In this document: in pieces, positions 7,851-13,650 of the stretch
Numbering within the stretch: the first letter of the stretch is position 1
Layout: each line of letters starts with the position of its first letter
Origin: a virus
IMG/VR virus record: IMGVR_UViG_3300040751_000051
Location: 1 to 22,819 of that record
Strand: one strand, 5' to 3'
DNA length: 22,819 nt
Notes under the pieces: model-generated
Told to the model about the DNA's origin: nothing
Seen by the model: only the letters and a program-made list of their open reading frames with translations
Database searches by the model: none
Position numbers and translations under genes: made by a program

Positions 7851-7916
7851 TTACACCTCTGCGGTCAATCTAGGATCGCCGCCTTGGGGTGGCAGTCTGC
7901 GGTACTGGTTAGCCAT
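7851..7916 (-). CDS. 5' fragment of the beta-sandwich gene, out of frame by one base
   Basis: A 21-codon ORF, MANQYRRLPPQGGDPRLTAE then V and TAA. Its ATG overlaps the stop of the hub gene as TAATG, the same junction type used across this operon, so it is almost certainly the real translation start for the gene that follows. Reading one base back at its stop (GAG GTG TAA becomes GTG, GTA, AAT, AAC) yields ...AEVVNNLLEGKLNSTG, which continues straight into the 7114-7845 ORF; I remember homologues that read through here without interruption. So this is a one-base deletion, a sequencing/assembly error, a programmed -1 shift, or a split gene translated by reinitiation at the TTG at 7845. Confidence 0.65.
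   Translation of the reverse strand: MANQYRRLPPQGGDPRLTAEV
7854..7860 (-). promoter_or_regulatory. Shine-Dalgarno AGAGGTG inside the 5' fragment
   Basis: AGAGGTG on the minus strand overlaps the last codons of the 21-codon fragment and sits eight bases before TTG 7845. It would allow ribosomes ending at the TAA (7851-7853) to reinitiate on the main ORF. This is the sequence reason for taking TTG as a workable start if the frame break is real. Confidence 0.5.
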
Positions 7917-9385
7917 TATCTCTTGCCAATCACTGTTGCTTCGATGTCAAAACCTTGAGCCTGTGTCCAGTCGCCTGAGATGTTAAATCGTATCTTGTGA
8001 TAGCGACCATTCGCACGCACTGGGATGTAGTTGTCAGCATTTAGCGATGAAACCGATCCAAAAGACGATTGATCGTTCTGCCGCAAGCGACTTGCAACTT
8101 GCGCCGTAATCGTCGCAGGAACGGCTCCGTGCGAGTTGACATAAGGCATAATGTTTCGAACAAGTGAAACCTTACCTGCTTTAAGTTCAAATTCACCAGT
8201 CTCAAGAGTTGCTGGTAGGACGCTTCCTGTGAAGGTTTGTATTTTATTGTCGCGTGTTCCAGCAAAGAAAAACTCACCGCCACGATAAAGGCTACTATCA
8301 AGAGAGGCAGGTAGAGCATCAAGATCAGTGCCAAAAGCTGTGTCAAGATCTTCAAGACTGTAACTAGGTGAGAAGATAGGAGCAATACAATCAACCCCAA
8401 CTTCCGCAACCGACCACTTATCGACTGCATAATTATAGATAAGAATTTTATCACATAGTCCATTGCCTGCCGCCTTTGATGGATAAGACCACACAACTAT
8501 CTGACGCAATGGGTCTACAGCCGCGTGCATCTCTGATGCAAACTGCTTGTTGAAGTCTTCAAAGAAAAATTCATTGATGCGTTCCGCGCCAATCGGCTTT
8601 GATCCATTGCCGTCGAACATATAGAAGCCGTCATCAGCAAGATAAAAAACTGTGTGTCCGACATTGCAGACGGATCCAGAGTAAGCGCAACCGCGATTTG
8701 TCTCTACCTTGTCAAACTGAAATATGAGTGGCGATCCAATATATGATGCGCGAACAATTCCTTTTTCTAGCAAGATGGTTGCGTACTCACCACCAACAAG
8801 GCCGGTCACAGCACCCATGTCTGCAATGTCTTGATAGTCGGCTTGAGTGGTTGCTGAGATGGCCCAGCTAGTGTGATCGCCAAGGCCAGACCAGCGCACG
8901 CGGTACGGCTTGTTACCATCCGTGCTATCATAAGTGTAGCCAGTCATAACAAAGTCGCGCACGACAGCTACAAACTTAGCGCGTGGCGCATCAGCAGATA
9001 AATCTGCAAATAGCGATGCGGCGGCAGTTTTGTATTGCGTTTCGTTGTTAAAGTTCACCGCAATTACATCTTCGCCAAATTGACAGAAACGCCAGCGCTG
9101 TGTCGTTGAATTATAGTTGCCAGACTTGCTGATATTGCTCAGTGCGTTTGTGCTTGAGTTAAGTTCGTACAGCTTCGTGCTGTCGCCACAATAAACATCA
9201 ATGGTTCCGTCATCATCTTTAGCTGAAAACATACCAGTAATTTTTGCATCAGCCGCGTTGCTATATGCGTTTATGCCGCGAAGTGAATTATAACCAGAGA
9301 CGGCAGGCACAACATTAGTTGCAACAGTCACACCTGCATTGTTCAGGTCTGGTTGATCTGGTAACAACTGACCAAACTTTATCAT
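7916..9385 (-). CDS. Propeller-like tail hub/stabilisation protein (P22 gp10-like role)
   Basis: A 489-residue beta-rich protein. It opens with MIKFGQLLPDQPDLNNAGVT and VVPAVSGYNSLRG, the N-terminal form used by a large group of podovirus virion proteins. The body has repeated strand-turn units consistent with a beta-propeller (IDVYCGDSTKLYEL, RWRFCQFGEDVIAVNFNNE, HTVFYLADDGFYMFDGNGS, QIVVWSYPSK). It ends with a small beta domain (RYHKIRFNISGDWTQAQGFD). Length and architecture are close to phage P22 gp10 (472 residues), which closes the portal/adaptor and anchors fibres. Its place downstream of the adaptor fits. The start overlaps the upstream stop (ATGA). The fold and the P22 analogy are inferences; 'tail hub' is safer than a gene symbol. 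Confidence 0.6.
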   Translation of the reverse strand: MIKFGQLLPDQPDLNNAGVTVATNVVPAVSGYNSLRGINAYSNAADAKITGMFSAKDDDGTIDVYCGDSTKLYELNSSTNALSNISKSGNYNSTTQRWRFCQFGEDVIAVNFNNETQYKTAAASLFADLSADAPRAKFVAVVRDFVMTGYTYDSTDGNKPYRVRWSGLGDHTSWAISATTQADYQDIADMGAVTGLVGGEYATILLEKGIVRASYIGSPLIFQFDKVETNRGCAYSGSVCNVGHTVFYLADDGFYMFDGNGSKPIGAERINEFFFEDFNKQFASEMHAAVDPLRQIVVWSYPSKAAGNGLCDKILIYNYAVDKWSVAEVGVDCIAPIFSPSYSLEDLDTAFGTDLDALPASLDSSLYRGGEFFFAGTRDNKIQTFTGSVLPATLETGEFELKAGKVSLVRNIMPYVNSHGAVPATITAQVASRLRQNDQSSFGSVSSLNADNYIPVRANGRYHKIRFNISGDWTQAQGFDIEATVIGKR

Positions 9386-9960
9386 TGACTACTCCATATT
9401 TCATTGCCGGCAGGCACAGTCACCCATACCTCAGATCCAGCAGGAACATCAGACCAAAGCCCTCCGCCATCGAAAGCTACAGACCATAACTCTCCAAGCC
9501 GCTCTGCACTAGAAGATGTTGCAACAGAACATGACATTGATGCGTAACCAAATGTCTCATAACTTGCTACAGCCTCAGCAGTAACTACAGCCTCCATAGA
9601 TGATGCGCCGCTTGCAACAAGACCGCCAGAGGCAGTCATTGTAGCAGGGCCAACAATCAAAGACGCGCCAAACTGAACACGGATACCCTCTGCACTTACG
9701 CTTGCAGAAGATGATGTGCTTGCTTCACCCAAATAAATTACAGATGCAGATGCCGTCGCGCTTGCAGACGCTGACGCAGATGATGCGCCAAACTGTATTC
9801 GGATTGCTTCAGAAGTAACACTTGCTGATACTGATGGTGATGCCTCACCTTCGCGCAGGGCCGCAGTAAGCCAGATAGGGTCATCAAGGCTATAAGCTAG
9901 GGTATCAATGTTACCCCAGTTGTCTAACTGCTCAAGATTTGGCCCTACAATATCGGCCAT
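9382..9960 (-). CDS. Ser/Ala-rich 20-residue-repeat virion protein
   Basis: A 192-residue protein in three parts: an N-terminal 38 residues with LDNWGNIDTLAYSLDDPIW; six 20-residue repeats from 39 to 156; and a Trp-rich C-terminus with three short copies around LWSDVPAGSEVW, VTVPAGNEIW. Each repeat alternates small residues (SASAS) and ends in a hydrophobic core and FG or LG, as in EAIRIQFG and EGIRVQFG. Alternation suggests stacked beta strands, possibly a thin solenoid or fibre. Similar Ser/Ala-repeat proteins are common in phage tail regions but their function is not known to me. It begins two bases after the previous stop and its own stop overlaps the hub gene. Surface fibre or adhesin-like decoration is plausible. 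Confidence 0.68.
   Translation of the reverse strand: MADIVGPNLEQLDNWGNIDTLAYSLDDPIWLTAALREGEASPSVSASVTSEAIRIQFGASSASASASATASASVIYLGEASTSSSASVSAEGIRVQFGASLIVGPATMTASGGLVASGASSMEAVVTAEAVASYETFGYASMSCSVATSSSAERLGELWSVAFDGGGLWSDVPAGSEVWVTVPAGNEIWSSQ
9493..9846 (-). repeat. Six tandem 20-codon repeats
   Basis: Residues 39-58, 59-78, 79-98, 99-118, 119-138 and 139-156 of the Ser/Ala-rich protein align as a 20-residue (60-base) period; the last unit is 18 residues. Units 1 and 3 are the closest pair (SASVTSEAIRIQFGAS against SASVSAEGIRVQFGAS), so the higher-order period is about 40 residues (120 bases). DNA copies have diverged, arguing against a recent expansion. Confidence 0.8.
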
Positions 9961-9962
9961 AA

Positions 9963-10352
9963 TTAGGCCGCCGTAATGTCAACACCTGAAGCCGCGATCT
10001 TAAAGATGTCACCATCGTTGATCGTCTTGCTTACAGTCAAGGCCGCATGAAAAAGCAGGTTGCCGCTTGTAGATGCGTCCCAGATACCAATGTGAGTAAT
10101 TGTACCCCAGTTGCCACCAGAGGCGGCAGGAAACTCTACAGCACCACTATTGCTTGCTGTGCCGCTAGATGCCGCACCAAAAGCCATAGCTTGTCGTGCA
10201 TAACCAAAGCCGCTTACTTCCGCACCAGATCCGTCATCGGTTGGGTCAGCAGTGTGCAAGCCAACATATACAGCCGCAGGTGCTGATGTTGATGCTGTTC
10301 CTAAAAAATGATCCAGAAATTTATTTTCCAGATAATCACTCATCGCGCTCAT
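9963..10352 (-). CDS. Small virion protein of the 'YVGLHTADPTD' family
   Basis: A 129-residue protein. N-terminal SDYLENKFLDHFLG helix, then VYVGLHTADPTDDGSG and EVSGFGYARQAMAFGAAS, a Ser/Ala/Asn-rich strand region, WGTITHIGIWDASTSGNLLF and a final strand block. This series is widespread among phage structural proteins of about 110-130 residues; I recall it from tail/head decoration annotations, without a firm function. The start ATG overlaps the adaptor stop as ATGA; a second ATG three codons in (10343) is possible but lacks the overlap. Its place between the adaptor and the repeat protein suggests a neck, head or tail surface component. Confidence 0.72.
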   Translation of the reverse strand: MSAMSDYLENKFLDHFLGTASTSAPAAVYVGLHTADPTDDGSGAEVSGFGYARQAMAFGAASSGTASNSGAVEFPAASGGNWGTITHIGIWDASTSGNLLFHAALTVSKTINDGDIFKIAASGVDITAA

Positions 10353-10978
10353 GTTAGTTCTCCATAGTCAGATTTCATGAATAGTCCGCTTCCAGCGTGT
10401 TTGCCACGCTCTTCGTCTCTTTTAATCTCTTCAATAGCGCGTGTGAATAGCTGTTCAAAGAGTGTGGTCTTTTGATCATCCATCAGGTAAACCGATGCGG
10501 TTGCCAAGGTGCCATAGAGATATGCGTCAGGGTGCCGCGTCAGTGTCGTGTTCGACGTGTTGCTGTCCGACAGTGCAGATATACCTTCTACGTAAACAAT
10601 CTCAGCCGTGTATGAGCTGTCAGGCGTTGGGCCAAACTTAATCTCACTGCCAATGATTGTGTAGCCACGCGGCTTGCCTGCAATATTGTCAGAATAAAGC
10701 TCATTGAGCTTGTTTGGGGTGTAGTATTCCAGCGTCTCAGTGGGGCTTGTGTTTAGCTTGACCAAGCGGATAGACCGCAAGTCGGTCGGCAGAGACACAA
10801 ATGCGTCACCCGAAGACAGTGTCGCTGTCGCACGCTTTTCTTGTGATCGCGTCTCTAGCTCACGGCCCATACGTGCCTCAGCCAAAGCAATAAACTCAGG
10901 AATACGATCCGTCAGATCGTCCCTTGCAAGAAAGTTTGCTACAGCAGTTTTAAGCTCTGAATATGTGCCTATAGCCAT
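10349..10978 (-). CDS. Head-tail adaptor protein (SU10 adaptor-like)
   Basis: A 209-residue protein. The N-terminus (TYSELKTAVANFLARDDLTD, RIPEFIALAEARMGRELETR) is the helical signature of SU10-type adaptor proteins. It is followed by a beta middle (FVSLPTDLRSIRLVKLN, EIKFGPTPDSSYTAEIVYVE) and a helical end (HPDAYLYGTLATASVYLMDD, FTRAIEEIKRDEERG). Adaptors of this type form a ring below the portal that seals packaged DNA and joins the tail hub. The SU10-type major capsid gene nearby supports the call. The start overlaps the previous stop (TAATG). Family recognised from memory of its N-terminal motif; no structure comparison was made. Confidence 0.82.
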   Translation of the reverse strand: MAIGTYSELKTAVANFLARDDLTDRIPEFIALAEARMGRELETRSQEKRATATLSSGDAFVSLPTDLRSIRLVKLNTSPTETLEYYTPNKLNELYSDNIAGKPRGYTIIGSEIKFGPTPDSSYTAEIVYVEGISALSDSNTSNTTLTRHPDAYLYGTLATASVYLMDDQKTTLFEQLFTRAIEEIKRDEERGKHAGSGLFMKSDYGELT

Positions 10979-11301
10979 TATACGTTACCGCCGCCTGTTC
11001 TAAAAAACCGATTGTCGTGATCGTTCAACCATTGCCGCCAAGCCTTCGGATTGTCTTTGGGCTTGCCAAGTTTTTCGACAAGCTGATGATACAATGCCGC
11101 CGGAATGTCGGCAACCTTTTGATGATGACGTTGAGTGTTTCCTATCAACGCACCTGATCGGTATTCGTTTGCTTGCTTCTTGTTCTCCTTCAAGATAGCA
11201 TCGACGTTCTGAGTTGTCTCAAAAATAAAGCCACCATCAGCCTGATAGTGACACCATGTTTCTTTGCCTGTAATCGGGTCTTTGTGAACCAGTCGCTTCA
11301 T
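10978..11301 (-). CDS. Conserved hypothetical phage protein (107 aa)
   Basis: A 107-residue soluble, basic protein. It opens with a beta hairpin-like stretch (LVHKDPITGKETWCHYQADG, GFIFETTQNVDAILKENKK) and ends with a helix rich in Trp and Asp/Asn (NPKAWRQWLNDHDNRFFRTG). I remember similar proteins between capsid and adaptor genes of marine phages, without a function. It has a good Shine-Dalgarno (AGGAAG) and is the first gene after the hairpin behind the capsid gene, so its expression may be lower than that of the capsid. Its stop overlaps the adaptor start. A head-completion or assembly role is a guess from position. Confidence 0.7.
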   Translation of the reverse strand: MKRLVHKDPITGKETWCHYQADGGFIFETTQNVDAILKENKKQANEYRSGALIGNTQRHHQKVADIPAALYHQLVEKLGKPKDNPKAWRQWLNDHDNRFFRTGGGNV

Positions 11302-11323
11302 CTCTCTTCCTTTTTTGAAATTA

Positions 11324-11347
11324 GGGGGATGGTTTCACCCATCCCCC
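11324..11347 (-). terminator. GC-rich hairpin after the major capsid gene
   Basis: GGGGGATGG at 11324-11332 pairs perfectly with CCATCCCCC at 11339-11347 across a six-base loop. It lies eight bases past the capsid stop and before the next gene's Shine-Dalgarno. On the transcribed minus strand the stem is followed by TAATTTC, a weak U tract, so partial rather than complete termination, or mRNA 3'-end protection, is likely. Confidence 0.65.
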
Positions 11348-11355
11348 CTCTTCAA

Positions 11356-12294
11356 TTACGACAAGTCGTAGACTGCGCCGTGTGCTTTCGGAGCAGACAC
11401 TTTCAGCGTCCATTCCGTGATGATTTGGAATTTCTCCGCATCACCAGTTTTCGCCATCGGCTGAACCGCAAAGTTCCGACCGGCAAGCGTGCAGATCGAA
11501 GCATAGTCGCTGTCCAACAGGTAGACGCGGTCGCTAGAAGCGAAGCGGTCGATGACAACGTCAAGCTGACCAAAGTCGCTGAGGTACAAGGAAACCGAAC
11601 CAACGATAGCGGCTTCGCGTGGAGCCGTGTAGTTGATTTGGTTCGTGGCAACTGAACCACTGTTCAGGTCGCTAAACTCAACTTTTTTGGCAGGAGAGAC
11701 AACCAGCATATTTGGCTGACCGCCGTCTTCATAAGCCGCTTGCATTGCATTGTCGATCATAGCAAGCGTCAGCGTGCGATTCGTGCCAGCCATATCTGGA
11801 ACGTCCGTGCCGTCACCAGTTGCGGCAGACGTGCCAGAAGCGTCGTCTACGTTGGTGATCCAACTTGACAGCGAACCTGCTTTACGCGGATCCGAGCCAG
11901 AACGTGCAGTGTCGCTATGCAGATATTTTTCAATATCGCGGCGAAGCTCCAGACCTTTCAGGACTTTCTGATAGGCAGTTTCTTTGGCGCGACCAGCTTT
12001 ATCAACGGCATCCAACGTGCCAGATACAGCCGCATCTTTTTGCGAAATCTGCATGTAGTTGCCAAGACGGGTGGTTGCAGTAGGCGTGTCAAAAGTCGCG
12101 TCTGCACCTTCGTTTTGGTAGTTAGTCGCACTTGCGGCGGCTAACTCTTGTACTTGCCACTCAACGAAAACGCCGTTGCCTGCTTCCTTGCGGAGAGCAG
12201 AAAACACAGGGGTTTCATCTGGGTCAATACGGGTGATGACGTCGGAAAGGTCTTCGCGCTCACCGACGGCGGTAGTAGTAGTGTGTGTAGCCAT
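11356..12294 (-). CDS. Major capsid protein (SU10 major head protein type)
   Basis: A 312-residue capsid subunit. The N-terminus (GEREDLSDVITRIDPDETPV then FSALRKE) and the following strand VEWQVQELAAASATNYQNEG are the signature of the SU10 major head protein family (formerly a DUF). A central helix pair (YQKVLKGLELRRDIEKYLHS) and the A-domain-like stretch PNMLVVSPAKKVEFSDL, then DVVIDRF and VYLLDSDYASI, complete an HK97-like subunit. No cleavable prohead domain is apparent; the scaffold is a separate gene directly upstream. TAA of the scaffold gene abuts the ATG, with AAAGGA upstream. It is followed by a GC-rich hairpin, consistent with strong separate expression. Confidence 0.9.
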   Translation of the reverse strand: MATHTTTTAVGEREDLSDVITRIDPDETPVFSALRKEAGNGVFVEWQVQELAAASATNYQNEGADATFDTPTATTRLGNYMQISQKDAAVSGTLDAVDKAGRAKETAYQKVLKGLELRRDIEKYLHSDTARSGSDPRKAGSLSSWITNVDDASGTSAATGDGTDVPDMAGTNRTLTLAMIDNAMQAAYEDGGQPNMLVVSPAKKVEFSDLNSGSVATNQINYTAPREAAIVGSVSLYLSDFGQLDVVIDRFASSDRVYLLDSDYASICTLAGRNFAVQPMAKTGDAEKFQIITEWTLKVSAPKAHGAVYDLS

Positions 12295-13332
12295 TTAGCT
12301 GTTCCTTTGTAACAAATAATCAACGGCGGCATCTTTAGTGCCAGTTTTTTTGAGGCGATCAAAAGCCTGCTTATTGCGTGTACCCTGCACCTGCTTCTTA
12401 GTTTTCGGAGTACCAGACTTAACCACTTTTGGTGCCTTGCTAACCTTCTTTTGAGCCTCTGGTCTTTTAGACATTAGCTCATCATACAGGTAAGCCTTGC
12501 GCAGTGCTTCGATGGCGCGACTATCGCTGGCGACGGAAAGCTCTTGCTCACTATAGCCTAGCCGCTGGGCGTAGCTAATAATGGCCTGCTTTTCGCGGCT
12601 GGCAATGTCTTCATTGCGCCACTCAGGTATGCGCTCCAGCAAACGATTTTGCTCTTCTACCAGCTTTTGCCGGTGAGCTTGCAACATTTGCTGTTGATGC
12701 TCCTGCTGAACGCGCTGTTGCTCTTGCTGGACTTTTGCAAGTTTCTCTTTACGCTCACGATACACGTCACGCTGACGTGTCCATTCAAGAGGATCATTTT
12801 CATAGAGCTTGTCCCAATATTCTTTGGGCGGCTCTTGCACTTGGTTAAGTTGGGCTTCGATAATCTGCAAAGCCTGCGCGTATTGTTCACGCTGTTGAGC
12901 AAGTTGTTGTGCTTCGGCTTCTGCTTGCTTCCGTGTCTGTGAAGCCTCTTGCATACGCTTCTGCGCGGCTTGCTCTAGTTGATATGATTTGACAAGCTCC
13001 TCAGAGGTTACTTGTTTTTCCTCACCATCAACTTTTACGGTATAAACGTCATCTGCAACGACTTCTACTTCGTTCTCATCAACGTCATACTCTTCATCAT
13101 CATCTTCCTCTTCTGACTCAGATGGCTCTTCAGCGTCATCGTCATAAGACTCGTCTTCAGATGTTTCAGCCTCTTCAGTCTCAACTTCTTCTGTTTCGAC
13201 TTCTTCGGCTACAGGCTCTTGAGTATCTTCGCTTGCCTCTTGGGGGGCGTTGACATTCAAGAGTAGGTCAACAGCTTGACCTTTATCAAGTGCTTCGCCT
13301 GATCCTAATAGGGTACTGGTTTCGTCACTCAT
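12295..13332 (-). CDS. Capsid scaffold protein
   Basis: A 345-residue protein of typical scaffold composition and place. Residues about 35-95 are extremely acidic (EETEEAETSEDESYDDDAEE type runs), then a Lys-containing strand (VYTVKVDGEEKQVTSEEL), a long Gln/Glu/Arg coiled coil (about 110-230), and a basic C-terminus (SKAPKVVKSGTPKTKKQV, RLKKTGTKDAAVDYLLQRNS) that would bind the inside of the capsid shell. It is directly upstream of the capsid gene. No protease motif is present, so removal would be by exit or another factor. The Shine-Dalgarno AGGAGATAAGA is very strong. Seen: composition. Inferred: role. Confidence 0.83.
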   Translation of the reverse strand: MSDETSTLLGSGEALDKGQAVDLLLNVNAPQEASEDTQEPVAEEVETEEVETEEAETSEDESYDDDAEEPSESEEEDDDEEYDVDENEVEVVADDVYTVKVDGEEKQVTSEELVKSYQLEQAAQKRMQEASQTRKQAEAEAQQLAQQREQYAQALQIIEAQLNQVQEPPKEYWDKLYENDPLEWTRQRDVYRERKEKLAKVQQEQQRVQQEHQQQMLQAHRQKLVEEQNRLLERIPEWRNEDIASREKQAIISYAQRLGYSEQELSVASDSRAIEALRKAYLYDELMSKRPEAQKKVSKAPKVVKSGTPKTKKQVQGTRNKQAFDRLKKTGTKDAAVDYLLQRNS

Positions 13333-13336
13333 AATT

Positions 13337-13347
13337 TCTTATCTCCT
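13337..13347 (-). promoter_or_regulatory. Strong ribosome binding site AGGAGATAAGA for the scaffold gene
   Basis: The same 11-base box AGGAGATAAGA also precedes the 86-residue gene at 13601-13611. It lies four bases before the scaffold ATG (one base before ATG in the other copy). These are among the strongest Shine-Dalgarno sequences in the window. Confidence 0.7.
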
Positions 13348-13599
13348 CAGTTCAATTTCAGTTTTCGCTAGGTTGCCAGTATTGACAACCTCTTGCAGAT
13401 GGCCCCTGACCGCAATCAGGTTTTGGTACATCTGAAAGAGCTTTTCCCTGTCGGCTTCCGCCGTCACAGGTGAATTTCTCCAAGCGTCGATATACTTTTG
13501 CTCAAGTGTATCAAACGCCTCTTGTAACATCGGATTGCGAAGCAGGGCTTCCGCCTTGGCTCCGCGATCCTGTTCGGCACGCCTCTTGCCATCGTCCAT
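13339..13599 (-). CDS. Small helical phage protein upstream of scaffold
   Basis: An 86-residue, charged, almost entirely helical protein (GAKAEALLRNPMLQEAFDTL, EQKYIDAWRNSPVTAEADRE, LFQMYQNLIAVRGHLQEVVN). Small helical proteins with the pattern 'Leu-Leu-x-Asn... Ala-Phe... Tyr-Ile-x-Ala-Trp' are common beside capsid genes in marine phages, with no function known to me. A strong AGGAGATAAGA precedes ATG 13599, and the gene ends six bases before the scaffold start. An assembly cofactor is a reasonable guess from position. Confidence 0.7.
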   Translation of the reverse strand: MDDGKRRAEQDRGAKAEALLRNPMLQEAFDTLEQKYIDAWRNSPVTAEADREKLFQMYQNLIAVRGHLQEVVNTGNLAKTEIELRR

Positions 13600-13600
13600 C

Positions 13601-13611
13601 TCTTATCTCCT
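13601..13611 (-). promoter_or_regulatory. Ribosome binding site AGGAGATAAGA for the 86-residue gene
   Basis: Identical over 11 bases to the scaffold gene's box at 13337-13347. It decides ATG 13599 as the start. The surrounding 51-base gap (13600-13650) is one of the few true intergenic gaps here, but I see no convincing -35/-10 pair in it. Confidence 0.65.
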
Positions 13612-13650
13612 ATGTGACAAAAATACCACACTATACGATTAACGCAAGCC

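Noticed and set aside
8041-8496. 151-codon minus-strand ORF in another frame of the hub gene
   Set aside because: Fully inside the hub gene, no ribosome binding site, and no domain-like pattern; the hub frame is continuous.
12680-13240. Low-complexity tracts in the scaffold gene as a DNA repeat or CRISPR-like array
   Set aside because: Repetition is due to Glu/Gln/Asp-rich codons; there is no fixed unit with spacers.
13612-13650. Possible promoter (TTGCGT ... TATAGT)
   Set aside because: Spacing between the boxes is about six bases, not 16-18; no consensus pair.
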